Shown piece by piece: positions 17,209 to 26,376 of a stretch of 64,000 nucleotides of DNA. This DNA is from Saprospiraceae bacterium (GTDB lineage Bacteria > Bacteroidota > Bacteroidia > Chitinophagales > Saprospiraceae), in assembly GCA_020436835.1 (NCBI GenBank), contig JAGQWZ010000184.1, positions 1 to 64,000 of the forward strand, read 5' to 3'. Below the pieces are notes generated by a model. The model was not told the DNA's origin, ran no database searches, and saw only the letters and a list, made by a program, of their open reading frames with translations. The translations under genes and the position numbers were made by a program. Every line of letters begins with the position of its first letter. Position 1 is the stretch's first letter.

Positions 17209-17751
17209 TTATAACCGGACGTTACCAAACGACCGGAGAAATCGCTCCGAATCATGGTCATTTCGAAAAATAGAGACCGTTTTACGCGCTGCAATTTGAT
17301 CCAGAAGATCTAACATTTCTCTTCTTTGACGGAGATTATAGGTCAGTACATAGTGATAAAAATCTCGGTCAAAACGTTCCTTACATCCTTCCGGCATATC
17401 CGGTCTCACTTTTCCATAGTATTTAAGGATCCGCTTTGTAATCCTCCATACACAAACCCAGGTGGGAAAATCAAAATAGACGACCGCATCTGCTCTTGCA
17501 AGACGAAGCTGAAGAGTACTGCGATAATTCCCATCGATGATCCAACTATCTCCGGAGGCTAGCTTTGCTACAATATCCATCCAGTCGCCGGTTTCTATTT
17601 CTCTCCAATCGGGTTGCCAATAATATTGATCCAGGTGAATCACTTCATTGCCGGTGATCTGGTGTAATTTTTTGGAAAAGGTGGATTTTCCGGCACCGCA
17701 ACATCCCAATACCAGGATTCTCTTTAAGGAACTTGGTGCTTCATCGATCAT
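17209..17751 (-). CDS. P-loop NTPase of the FlaR/topology-modulation type
   Basis: This 180-residue cytoplasmic protein has a Walker A motif GCCGAGKST near the N-terminus and an adenylate-kinase-like layout. The motifs HLDQYYWQPDW and WIIDGNYRSTL are typical of small kinases annotated as DNA topology modulation protein FlaR. The activity of this group is not well established. It may phosphorylate a small molecule. It is a single gene with an ATG start; the region upstream (17752-17993) shows no clear promoter. Confidence 0.8.
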   Translation of the reverse strand: MIDEAPSSLKRILVLGCCGAGKSTFSKKLHQITGNEVIHLDQYYWQPDWREIETGDWMDIVAKLASGDSWIIDGNYRSTLQLRLARADAVVYFDFPTWVCVWRITKRILKYYGKVRPDMPEGCKERFDRDFYHYVLTYNLRQRREMLDLLDQIAARKTVSIFRNDHDSERFLRSFGNVRL

Positions 17752-17993
17752 TTTGATGATGGTTTCAAGATTTAATAATAAAGGTAGGTATAATCGACCA
17801 TCGGATAGCTATCCGGTTGACCAGTCATTATTTCAGGAAAGAAAAGATGGAGGCAGACTGCCCCGGAAATTATTAAGGGCATGACTGGCGCCATACCCTT
17901 AATAGAAACCCTGAACCTAATGATTCTACTAAAAAACTCTACTGCTATACTTTATCTTTAATTGCTGATTTCTTTTTTAGTGCTGACTTAAGA

Positions 17994-19502
17994 TTATAAC
18001 CCGAAAGCGTAATAATAAGTTTTGTCGCTACCGGGATATTTTCCTTCGATCATTACTCCGCCCTCTTCATTCTCTAATATCTTTTGAAGCTGCTCGGCAG
18101 TCTTGACATTTTGACGATTCACTTTGGTGATAACAAATCCCTCCTTCATATCGGTTTCACGAGCCAAAGTCCCTCTACCGAGATTTGCCACTTTCACTCC
18201 TCCATCGATATCCAGATTTCGAGCTTCATCGATGGATAAGGTTTCAAACTCCGCACCTAATACGCTGGCTACATTCCTGACCGCTTTTCGAGTCACCGGT
18301 TTCGTGGTTCCTTCACGATTCTTCAGGGTAACCACCACATCTTTCTCCTTATCTCCTCTCATCACTCGAATTGGCACTTCATCGCCGGGTCGGTGGCGAC
18401 CAATACGTTCCAATAATTCCGGTGATGAATTCACTTTTTGATTGTCTACTGCTACAATGATATCACCAGCCTCAATTCCCGCTTCGGCAGCGGCGCTATT
18501 GGCGGTCAAACTATCCACGTAAATTCCCATCGTTGAGGATAGTCCCTCTTCTTCAGCCAGATCATTATTTACATCCCGAATTAATGCTCCGATAAATCCG
18601 CGCTGTACCACTCCGAATTCTTTCAGATCGGCGACCACTTTGTTGACCATATTACTGGGTACGGCGAAAGCGTATCCGGAGTAAGCTCCCGTGGGAGAGG
18701 CAATTGCCGTATTTATACCAATCAGATTTCCCTGAAGATTCACCAATGCGCCTCCACTATTTCCCGGATTCACCGCCGCGTCTGTCTGAATAAAAGACTC
18801 GATCGGTGTACGATCCTGCATAATATTGATATTTCGGGAAGTCGCGCTAATGATCCCTGCGGTAACGGTTGAAGACAGACTGAAGGGGTTTCCAACCGCA
18901 ACTGCCCATTGGCCCACTCTTACCTCATCGGAATTGGCGAATTTAATCACCGGTAGCTGCTTCTCGTCTATTTTTATTAATGCAACATCTGTGGATGGAT
19001 CCACACCGATCACCGATGCAGTATAGGAACGTCGATCATTTAGTGTCACCAACACTTCATCCGCGTGATCTACGACGTGGTTATTTGTCACGATGTATCC
19101 ATCTGAGGAGATGATCACTCCTGACCCGGTACCCTGACGTTTTGGAGCTTCCCGCTCCGGCCTGTTTCCCTGATTGTCCTCATCCGGAAATCCGAAGAAA
19201 TCCCGGAAAGAATCCGGCATACGCCGTAAATCAAATGGTTGGTGCGCATACTCATCACCTCCCATACTCATCGTACTTCTGATATGGACCACAGCCGGGA
19301 TCGTTTTATCGGCAGCCACGGTAAAATCGACCGGGGCATAATTGACTGGGTCTTCCTTGGCATAATTAGTGAAATGTACAGGAGTATCCTCGGAGGCAGA
19401 TATGACTTTCTGATTGATCCCAAAGTCAAAATATTTTATACTGCCGAACATCATGAGACCTCCTAATGCCACTGCAAATGCAAATAACAAAATCTTTCTC
19501 AT
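17994..19502 (-). CDS. HtrA/DegP-family periplasmic serine protease
   Basis: This 502-residue protein has an N-terminal signal or anchor (MRKILLFAFAVALGGLMMFG). It has a trypsin-like protease domain with the triad His142 (TNNHVVDH), Asp172 (STDVALIKID) and Ser249 (NPGNSGGAL). Two PDZ domains follow (about residues 300-390 and 410-495); the first begins after GFIGALIRDVN. It should degrade or refold damaged proteins in the periplasm. The start is ATG. It is divergently oriented from recQ across a 297-bp region in which I saw no clear TAnnTTTG box on either strand. Confidence 0.95.
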   Translation of the reverse strand: MRKILLFAFAVALGGLMMFGSIKYFDFGINQKVISASEDTPVHFTNYAKEDPVNYAPVDFTVAADKTIPAVVHIRSTMSMGGDEYAHQPFDLRRMPDSFRDFFGFPDEDNQGNRPEREAPKRQGTGSGVIISSDGYIVTNNHVVDHADEVLVTLNDRRSYTASVIGVDPSTDVALIKIDEKQLPVIKFANSDEVRVGQWAVAVGNPFSLSSTVTAGIISATSRNINIMQDRTPIESFIQTDAAVNPGNSGGALVNLQGNLIGINTAIASPTGAYSGYAFAVPSNMVNKVVADLKEFGVVQRGFIGALIRDVNNDLAEEEGLSSTMGIYVDSLTANSAAAEAGIEAGDIIVAVDNQKVNSSPELLERIGRHRPGDEVPIRVMRGDKEKDVVVTLKNREGTTKPVTRKAVRNVASVLGAEFETLSIDEARNLDIDGGVKVANLGRGTLARETDMKEGFVITKVNRQNVKTAEQLQKILENEEGGVMIEGKYPGSDKTYYYAFGL

Positions 19503-19799
19503 AGCTTAATTTTTTGGTTTTATAATTCTTTTGGTTGTGAGTTGATTTCCTTGGTGCGATATCACTCATAATAAGTGCTAAAAAGACGCAATTGTTCGAT
19601 AAAAGGTGTTTGTTAGTTCTGATTTAAAATAATTTTAACAAAGTTGTTTTCAATCGCATAAAATACCTCAACAATCCAGTCTTCCAGCGTCCATCGACTA
19701 ACTACCAACAATTGACTTCCAAATAGCTCGATTGTCGGATCAGCGTCGTTCATGATATAAGACAAAGAACTTGTATATTGTCACTTAGGCATAAAAGAA

Positions 19800-21968
19800 A
19801 TGATCAACCCTAAAACAAGATCGCTCCCTTCTGAACTTACCGATAGATTGCGGCAGACCTTGCAGAAGGTATTCGGGTACGACCAATTTAGGGAATACCA
19901 GTTAGAGATCATGCAACACGTGCTGTCCGGAAAGGATGCACTCGTGATCATGCCCACCGGCGGGGGAAAATCAATGTGCTATCAGCTTCCAGCTTTGGTG
20001 AGTAAAGGTTTAACCCTGGTCATCTCTCCTTTGATTGCTTTGATGTCGGACCAGGTGGCGAATTTACGCGCGAATAATGTTCCGGCATCTTTTATCAACA
20101 GCACCCTGACGAATCAGGAAAAGAAAAAAGTCTTTCTAGATCTGGAGAAAGGGATCACGAAACTGCTTTACATATCCCCGGAAAAAGCAGTGATACAACG
20201 CTTCATCCAATACATTCGAAATAAGAAGATCGATTTAATCGCCATCGATGAAGCTCACTGTGTATCCATTTGGGGCAATGACTTCCGTCCGGTCTATGCG
20301 CAATTAACCGAGCTGACCAGCACATTGTCAAAGACACCGATGATGGCCTTAACGGCTACCGCTGACCGGGCCACTCAGCTGGATATTTGTGAAAAACTAC
20401 GACTTCGCAATCCAAGAATCTTCTTATCCTCCTTTGAGCGCAAGAATATACAAATCCAGGTGAGGCCTGCTCAAGGCAGAATGCAGCAAATACAATCCTT
20501 CCTGCGGGAACATAAGGGGCAAGCGGGCATCATCTATTGTCTCAGCAGGAAGAGTACCGAAGAAGTGGCGGAAAAATTACGGGGATTCGGCTACCGGGCG
20601 GCGCACTATCATGCAGAGATCAGTTCCGAAGATCGCAAAAGAATTCAGGAAGCCTTCCAAAAAGATGAATTACAAATAGTATGTGCCACGATAGCATTCG
20701 GGATGGGTATTGACAAATCCAATGTCCGGTGGATCATCCACTACAATTTGCCAAAAAATATTGAAAGCTATTATCAGGAAATTGGGCGAGCCGGAAGAGA
20801 CGGTGCAATGGCACAGGCTATTTTATTTTATAATTTCCACGATATCAATGTATTCCGGAGATTTATCGACGACAGTGAAGCCAGCATTGAATTTAGAAAT
20901 GTACAGCACCAGAAATTAGACCGAATATGGGAATTTACCCAGGCTTCCAGTTGCCGGACCAACTTAATTCTGAATTATTTTGGAGAATACCGGAATACAG
21001 ATTGCATGCACTGTGACAACTGTATCCGTCCTCCAAAGGGATTTGACGGCACTTTTTATACTCAGCAGGCATTGGCCGTTTGCCAGCAAGGCGACCAAAA
21101 ATTAAACCTGGGACTAATTGCTGATATTTTACGGGCTTCCGGCAGAAAGGAAATTTATGACCGTGGACTGCAGCGGTTGAATAATTATGGTGCAGGCAGG
21201 GATATTTCAAGGTTAGATTGGTTACACTACCTGACTCAGATGGTCAATCAGGGCGTTATGATGATTGATTACACTGATCATTCGCATCTTAAATTCACCA
21301 GTCTTTCGCTGGATATATTGGAAGGACGGAAAAAAGTCAAATTAACGCGACCCGTAAATTTTAAAGCGCCAATTGTACAGGATAAAAGCCCGGGTAAAAA
21401 CGAATCTTTTAATGAGAACCTATTTAAATTACTCAAGGATTGGCGCAGAGATCAGGCAGCAAAAGAAAAAATGCCGGCTTACATTATTCTAAATGATCGT
21501 GTTTTAAAGGAAATTGCCAAAGAACGGCCGGCAACATTATTAGACCTGATCAATATTTCTGGTATTGGCGAATACAAATTAGAGAAATACGGTCGGGAAA
21601 TAATTAAAATTATTCAGGAATATATTCAGAAACAGGATATCCTCAAAAATGTAAAAGGTCAGAGTAAATTACAAACCTTAAAACTATTTCAGGAAGGTTA
21701 TGATCCGGATAAAATTGCCAGTGAGCGACAACTTAAAACAGCAACGGTCTATGATCATTTAATTGAGCTTTACAGCAAGGGTGAAAATATTGATCTGCAC
21801 CCTCTGATCAGCAAGCGAATTTTACATGAGGTGACCGAAGGCTGGAGACTGGCAAAAAATATTAATAATGCCGCCACAGTTGCCGAATTTATTTTAACAC
21901 CGATTCCTCTTAATAAGATTAAGGTAGCACTGGCTATTATCAATAAAGAAAATAGAGGGAAAGGATAA
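19800..21968 (+). CDS. recQ: ATP-dependent DNA helicase RecQ
   Basis: RecQ unwinds DNA in the 3'-5' direction during recombination and fork repair. The 722-residue protein has Walker A MPTGGGKSMCYQLP, the DEAH box IDEAHCVSIWG, the arginine-finger motif QEIGRAGRDG, and a zinc-binding domain with Cys in SSCRTN and DCMHCDNC. An HRDC domain (about residues 545-620) and a C-terminal helical region of about 100 residues follow, as is usual in Bacteroidota RecQ. The start ATG at 19800 follows an A-rich stretch. The gene converges with the ABC transporter genes, with only 9 bp between the ends. Confidence 0.96.
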   Translation: MINPKTRSLPSELTDRLRQTLQKVFGYDQFREYQLEIMQHVLSGKDALVIMPTGGGKSMCYQLPALVSKGLTLVISPLIALMSDQVANLRANNVPASFINSTLTNQEKKKVFLDLEKGITKLLYISPEKAVIQRFIQYIRNKKIDLIAIDEAHCVSIWGNDFRPVYAQLTELTSTLSKTPMMALTATADRATQLDICEKLRLRNPRIFLSSFERKNIQIQVRPAQGRMQQIQSFLREHKGQAGIIYCLSRKSTEEVAEKLRGFGYRAAHYHAEISSEDRKRIQEAFQKDELQIVCATIAFGMGIDKSNVRWIIHYNLPKNIESYYQEIGRAGRDGAMAQAILFYNFHDINVFRRFIDDSEASIEFRNVQHQKLDRIWEFTQASSCRTNLILNYFGEYRNTDCMHCDNCIRPPKGFDGTFYTQQALAVCQQGDQKLNLGLIADILRASGRKEIYDRGLQRLNNYGAGRDISRLDWLHYLTQMVNQGVMMIDYTDHSHLKFTSLSLDILEGRKKVKLTRPVNFKAPIVQDKSPGKNESFNENLFKLLKDWRRDQAAKEKMPAYIILNDRVLKEIAKERPATLLDLINISGIGEYKLEKYGREIIKIIQEYIQKQDILKNVKGQSKLQTLKLFQEGYDPDKIASERQLKTATVYDHLIELYSKGENIDLHPLISKRILHEVTEGWRLAKNINNAATVAEFILTPIPLNKIKVALAIINKENRGKG

Positions 21969-21977
21969 TATCGCCCA

Positions 21978-23198
21978 TTAATTCGCGATGATCTTCCAGG
22001 CATCATCGGCCAGGACCGGCACGGATACCGGAGGCAAATCACCTGTGGAATAAAATGGCCCTCTCACCACTTCAATCGAAAAGACGTTCTGCAGCAAATC
22101 GGCCAATTCAGAATGATGATAAATTTCCACATCCACAAAATAGATCCCCTGATTTAAGGGAAACTTGCTCAACCGGCATTCAGCCACTGCTTTGGGAGCT
22201 ATCGTTTCTGAGGCTGGAATGTGCATTCTTGACAGAAGGGTAAGCATCACCTGACCGTCTATTGTTTTCAGCATAATTCGAAATTCCACCTGATCAAGAC
22301 CAGATAATTCACTGGTATATTCCATCTGGAAAAAGTATTCGGATCCGGATAAAAGCACGTCACACTTTTTATACGAATTATCAAGTAGGGCAATGTCCAC
22401 GATCCGGATGTCTCCATTGCCCCTCCTTTGCTCCGGGTGCCTGACTATATCCTGATTTACGATCTGATGGTCAGACAGGTACCTTTCGATCGTCCTTTCA
22501 GGATCTCCAATCTCCTCTATTTTGCCCCGGTGTAACAGCATGACCCTTTTTGATAATTTCCTTATCTGATCCATATTATGGCTAACAAACAGGACCGTGC
22601 GACCCTGCAATACTTCTTCTTCCATTTTACGAATGCACTTCTTCTGAAAAGCAGCATCGCCAACCGACAAGACTTCATCTACGATTAAAATATCGGGATT
22701 GAGGTGGGCGGCAACTGAAAAAGCCAGTCGCACAAACATACCGCTGGAATAATGCTTGACCGGTGTATCCAGGAAAGTCTCCACTTCGGAGAAATCAACG
22801 ATTTCATCAAATCTTGTCCTGATATCGGACCTGCTTAATCCAAGAATTGAACCATTTAAGAAAATATTCTCCCGTCCTGTGAGCTCGGGATGAAAGCCCG
22901 TACCGACTTCGAGCAGGGTATTTACTTTTCCAAAAAGTTCGATCCTTCCGGTGGTCGGTACCATTATTCGGGAAAGTATCTTCAATAATGTACTCTTACC
23001 CGATCCATTCATTCCAATGATTCCGAACACCTCCCCTTCATCCACTTCAAAACTGATATCGTCTAATGCCAGGAAAGGCACTTTTTTGGGAAACATCAAC
23101 CTTAAGGCACGCTGTAAATTTTGCCGGAGAGAATCCACACGGACGGGGGTAATTTTAAATGTCTTGCTAACATTCCGGACTTTGATTGCTTTTGCCAT
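21978..23198 (-). CDS. Polysaccharide ABC transporter, ATP-binding subunit (Wzt-like)
   Basis: This 406-residue protein pairs with the permease just upstream to export a surface polysaccharide. Residues 1-240 are the ABC ATPase: Walker A GMNGSGKSTLLKIL, the signature YSSGM and Walker B ILIVDEVLSVGD. Residues about 255-400 form an extra beta-rich domain. In Wzt-type transporters this domain binds the end of the O-antigen chain. The gene follows the permease by 9 bp, so the two form an operon. No glycosyltransferase genes lie nearby, so the exported glycan is not identified. Confidence 0.92.
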   Translation of the reverse strand: MAKAIKVRNVSKTFKITPVRVDSLRQNLQRALRLMFPKKVPFLALDDISFEVDEGEVFGIIGMNGSGKSTLLKILSRIMVPTTGRIELFGKVNTLLEVGTGFHPELTGRENIFLNGSILGLSRSDIRTRFDEIVDFSEVETFLDTPVKHYSSGMFVRLAFSVAAHLNPDILIVDEVLSVGDAAFQKKCIRKMEEEVLQGRTVLFVSHNMDQIRKLSKRVMLLHRGKIEEIGDPERTIERYLSDHQIVNQDIVRHPEQRRGNGDIRIVDIALLDNSYKKCDVLLSGSEYFFQMEYTSELSGLDQVEFRIMLKTIDGQVMLTLLSRMHIPASETIAPKAVAECRLSKFPLNQGIYFVDVEIYHHSELADLLQNVFSIEVVRGPFYSTGDLPPVSVPVLADDAWKIIAN

Positions 23199-23207
23199 TT
23201 CTTATCC

Positions 23208-24026
23208 TCAGATGATATCCGCAATATTTTTTTCCACACGAGTGAAATATAAAATTCCACCAACTAGAAACACGATTAATATAGATGCAAACACAATCAT
23301 TTCCAGACCGGGAAAAATGCCCCCAAAAAAGCACCATCGAATCCCTTCGAGTAATCCCGTAAGGGGATTGATCAGGTATATCCATCGATATTCACTATCT
23401 ACCGCCAGAATGGAATAAGCTACGGGACTAGCATACAATCCGATTCTCAGTAAAAAGGGGACGACATGTAAAAAATCACGATATCTGACACAAAGAGCAG
23501 CTACCCAGATGCCGGTTGCTCCCCCTGACAAAAGAATTGCCACTATAAACAGGGGTAGATAAATCAGGTTGAAAGAGGGCATCATCGAATTTTTCCAAAA
23601 AAGAAAAACGATCAATAGAAGCACTACGGTAAAATCAATGAGGCCCACGAGTGCGGTGCTAAGCGGTATGACGATCCTGGGAAAATAAATCTTGGTGACC
23701 ATATTGCGGGCATTTACGATTGCCGTCCCGGACCATGCTGCAACGCTTGAGATATAGGTCCATCCGGCCAGTCCCACCGACGTAAAAAGGAAAGGATCGA
23801 TGCCATTCATATCCATCTTGGCGACTTTACCGAACACAAATCCCAAAATCAGTAAGCTGATTAGTGGATTTAGTAATGCCCACAGCACGCCTGCACCAGT
23901 TTGGGCATACTTGGCTCGAAGATTACGATAGCTAAAGGCCCATAGTAATGACTTGAATCGAAAAAGATCACGCAAATAAGACACTAAGGAAAGACCAGTG
24001 GGAGTTATGACCGTCTTTTCCTTCAT
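23208..24026 (-). CDS. Polysaccharide ABC transporter, permease subunit (Wzm-like)
   Basis: This 272-residue protein is an ABC-2-type permease with about six transmembrane helices. It has the N-terminal amphipathic region SLLWAFSYRNLRAKYAQT that precedes the first helix in Wzm proteins, and a GIRWCFFGG region near the C-terminus. It forms the membrane channel for polysaccharide export with the ATPase encoded 9 bp downstream. The start is ATG. The upstream neighbour is a START-like gene about 60 bp away on the same strand, with no evident functional link. Confidence 0.92.
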   Translation of the reverse strand: MKEKTVITPTGLSLVSYLRDLFRFKSLLWAFSYRNLRAKYAQTGAGVLWALLNPLISLLILGFVFGKVAKMDMNGIDPFLFTSVGLAGWTYISSVAAWSGTAIVNARNMVTKIYFPRIVIPLSTALVGLIDFTVVLLLIVFLFWKNSMMPSFNLIYLPLFIVAILLSGGATGIWVAALCVRYRDFLHVVPFLLRIGLYASPVAYSILAVDSEYRWIYLINPLTGLLEGIRWCFFGGIFPGLEMIVFASILIVFLVGGILYFTRVEKNIADII

Positions 24027-24087
24027 CAGGGTACTTTATTTAGTCGCACAAATCAGGGTGAATTCGGTTGAAGGGGGTACCGACCGT

Positions 24088-24465
24088 TTAACCACCGGTT
24101 TCCCGACGCAAATTTTCCAGTTGATTGGACCACAATTTCTTCTGATCATCCACTTCATCTTCATCACAAAAATCCGTAATGCTTAGAATGGTTTCATTGG
24201 TGACCGGAGAAATATCCAACCGGAATTCCAGATACTCATTATCGGCAGCATCTTCCCATTGAAAACGAAGTCGCTCCTCTTCGATATCATCGATTACAAG
24301 TGCAACTTCTTCATAGCCGGACCACTCGAAAACATACTCATCTTCTTTCACGTCTACAGCATCACAGAACCACCGTACCAGGCAAGCCGGAGTGGTGAGA
24401 AACTTATATAAGATAGTGGGTGAAGCTCTAAAAAGAAACTCCATCTGAATTGATACTCTCTTCAT
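24088..24465 (-). CDS. START-like (SRPBCC fold) domain protein
   Basis: This 125-residue acidic protein has the start of an SRPBCC/AHSA1-like fold: FLFRASPTILYKFLTTPACLVRWFCD, then a strand-rich middle and a C-terminal helix with KKLWSNQLENLRRETGG. It matches the short START-like proteins found in most Bacteroidota. Its ligand and role are not known. The start is ATG. It lies divergently to rpoD with 326 bp between them. Confidence 0.8.
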   Translation of the reverse strand: MKRVSIQMEFLFRASPTILYKFLTTPACLVRWFCDAVDVKEDEYVFEWSGYEEVALVIDDIEEERLRFQWEDAADNEYLEFRLDISPVTNETILSITDFCDEDEVDDQKKLWSNQLENLRRETGG

Positions 24466-24791
24466 TACAACCTGTCTAGAGAACTTATTTTAGCAAGCAG
24501 TCAATACCAAACTAGAAATGGACTGCCAGTGCGCGCAATAAAGAACAAAATCTTCATTTATGCAAAAAATTCGATTTATTTTTAGCTTGCGGAACTTATT
24601 GACAATCGGGAGGCTTAAAGTAGAGTAACTTCAGAGCCCCCGAGAGGGTCAATTAACACCAAAGGATACGCTGTTGCAACTCTGCACACCAAAAAAATGT
24701 TGTTCTACTAGTAATAATGCGCTATTTTTGCGGTCGCTTTGAAAAAAGGGTGGCAATTATATTAGACTAAAAAACAATAAATTCAGTCCGT
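24466..24791. other. 326-bp region upstream of rpoD with promoter and a hairpin
   Basis: The region separates the START-like gene (minus) from rpoD (plus). It holds the rpoD promoter described separately and an upstream hairpin at 24608-24641. The hairpin stem is GGG-a-GGCT (24608-24615) with AGCCCCC (24635-24641), with an inner AAGT/ACTT pair. No T tract follows it, so it is not an obvious terminator. No gene was seen. Confidence 0.5.
24700..24730 (+). promoter_or_regulatory. Bacteroidota-type promoter of rpoD
   Basis: The -7 box TATTTTTG lies at 24723-24730 and matches TAnnTTTG. A TTG at 24700-24702 stands 20 bp upstream, within the usual spacing of the -33 element. The start codon of rpoD is 61 bp downstream, giving an untranslated leader of about 55 nt. 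Confidence 0.75.
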
Positions 24792-25661
24792 ATGAGGCAG
24801 CTAAAGATCACTAAATCGATCACAAACCGGGAGAGTCAATCATTAGAAAAGTATCTTCAGGAGATCGGCAAAGTAGATCTACTCACTCCCGAAGAGGAGG
24901 TGGATTTAGCCAAAAAGATTAAAAGCGGGGACCAGGAAGCCCTGGAACGATTGACAAAAGCTAATCTTCGTTTTGTCGTTTCCGTAGCCAAGCAATACCA
25001 GAATCAGGGATTATCTCTAAGTGACTTGATCAATGAGGGAAATCTTGGTTTGATCAAGGCGGCGCAACGATTTGATGAAACACGTGGTTTCAAGTTTATT
25101 TCTTACGCAGTTTGGTGGATTCGTCAGTCAATCCTCCAGGCTTTAGCTGAACAGTCGAGGATTGTCAGACTACCTCTTAATAAAGTGGGATCCTTAAACA
25201 AGATCAACCGGGCATTCTCCGAATTGGAACAAGAGTATGAAAGAGAGCCATCTCCGGAAGAATTGGCAGATGTCCTGGAGATCCCGACCGATGAGGTCGA
25301 AACAACACTCGGAGTCGCTGCCAGACACGTCTCCATGGATGCCCCGTTTGTCGATGGAGAGGATAACTCCCTTCTGGATGTATTAGAAAATATCAATACA
25401 CCCAAGACAGATTCGAAACTTGAGTATAACGAATCACTCCGGCAGGAGATTGAAAGATCTCTGGGTACGCTAACCGAACGCCAGTGTGATGTAATAAAAC
25501 TATACTTCGGGATCGGAGTGGAGCATCCTATGTCTTTGGAAGACATTGGAGAGAAATTCGGCCTCACTCGCGAAAGGGTACGGCAGATTAAAGACAAAGC
25601 AATCAACAAACTCCGGTCTGCTTCAAGAAGTAAATTGCTGAAGCACTATCTGGGATCTTAA
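24792..25661 (+). CDS. rpoD: Primary RNA polymerase sigma factor
   Basis: This 289-residue protein is the short primary sigma factor typical of Bacteroidota, which lacks the long region 1.1. Residues 19-31 ([13 protein letters not shown]) form region 1.2. Region 2 includes [20 protein letters not shown] and the -10 recognition helix [15 protein letters not shown]. Region 3 holds [11 protein letters not shown], and region 4 ends with the helix-turn-helix [15 protein letters not shown]. It directs RNA polymerase to TAnnTTTG promoters such as those marked here. It has a promoter of its own and converges with an Lrp-family gene, with 18 bp between the ends. Confidence 0.97.
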   Translation: MRQLKITKSITNRESQSLEKYLQEIGKVDLLTPEEEVDLAKKIKSGDQEALERLTKANLRFVVSVAKQYQNQGLSLSDLINEGNLGLIKAAQRFDETRGFKFISYAVWWIRQSILQALAEQSRIVRLPLNKVGSLNKINRAFSELEQEYEREPSPEELADVLEIPTDEVETTLGVAARHVSMDAPFVDGEDNSLLDVLENINTPKTDSKLEYNESLRQEIERSLGTLTERQCDVIKLYFGIGVEHPMSLEDIGEKFGLTRERVRQIKDKAINKLRSASRSKLLKHYLGS

Positions 25662-25679
25662 TTGCCTCCATTCAATTCT

Positions 25680-26165
25680 CTAATCTATTTCCTCCCCATC
25701 TTCCAGAATATTGATGGGGCGATTGATGCTTTCTTCCAGGCTGATGAATGTTTCCGTGCGTTGGATCCCGGAAATCGATTGCACTTTGACACTAAGCACC
25801 TCACGCAAGTGTTGAGTATCTTTGCAGACCAGCCGGGCGAAGATGGCATAATTGCCGGTCGTGTAATGTGCAGCCACTACTTCTGGAATTTTCTTGAGAC
25901 TGGCTATTACCTCATTATACATCGAACTCTTATCGAGATAGATCCCGATGAAGGCCGAAATATCATATCCTAATAAACTATAATCGACCTTGAGATTCGC
26001 TTCTTGCACAACCCCCATTTGTTCCAGCTTTCGCATCCGCACATGGACTGTACCTCCTGATACAAAAAGCTTTTTGGCAATGTCTGTGTACGGCATTTTC
26101 GCATCCTGCATCAATATGGATAGAATTTGCCGGTCCAACTTATCAATGTCATTGGGTTTGCGCAT
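25680..26165 (-). CDS. Lrp/AsnC-family transcriptional regulator
   Basis: This 161-residue protein has an N-terminal winged helix-turn-helix (KLDRQILSILMQDAKMPYTD, then KKLFVSGGTVHVRMRKLEQ) and a C-terminal RAM ligand-binding domain (about residues 75-150). The family responds to amino acids and often regulates amino-acid metabolism; the ligand here is unknown. The start is ATG. It is divergently transcribed from the S41 protease gene across 211 bp. That stretch contains an inverted repeat TCGAC/GTCGA (26295-26308) that could be an operator. Confidence 0.92.
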   Translation of the reverse strand: MRKPNDIDKLDRQILSILMQDAKMPYTDIAKKLFVSGGTVHVRMRKLEQMGVVQEANLKVDYSLLGYDISAFIGIYLDKSSMYNEVIASLKKIPEVVAAHYTTGNYAIFARLVCKDTQHLREVLSVKVQSISGIQRTETFISLEESINRPINILEDGEEID

Positions 26166-26360
26166 AGAGCCTTTCTATTTTGTTGACTTGATCAATGAAA
26201 TTTCAGCAAATAAATAAATTTTATTTTAAGAGATTAATAAAGACAGTAGATTATTTATAAGGTTTTTTGAATTTTTAATAGAAGTGCCCTTTTGTCGACC
26301 GTGGTCGAAGAATACGGTCCGATCGTAGAAGGTACTACCCTATTTCAGCAATGAAAGTGC

Positions 26361-26368
26361 TAATTTTG
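26361..26368 (+). promoter_or_regulatory. TAnnTTTG box 8 bp before the S41 protease start
   Basis: TAATTTTG matches the Bacteroidota -7 consensus. Only eight bases separate it from the ATG at 26377, so transcripts would have an untranslated leader of just a few bases. Confidence 0.55.
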
Positions 26369-26376
26369 ATCCTCTG

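Noticed and set aside
24466-24791. Riboswitch or 6S-like RNA in the rpoD leader
   Set aside because: The hairpin lies upstream of the promoter, not in the transcribed leader, and the leader itself shows no extended structure.
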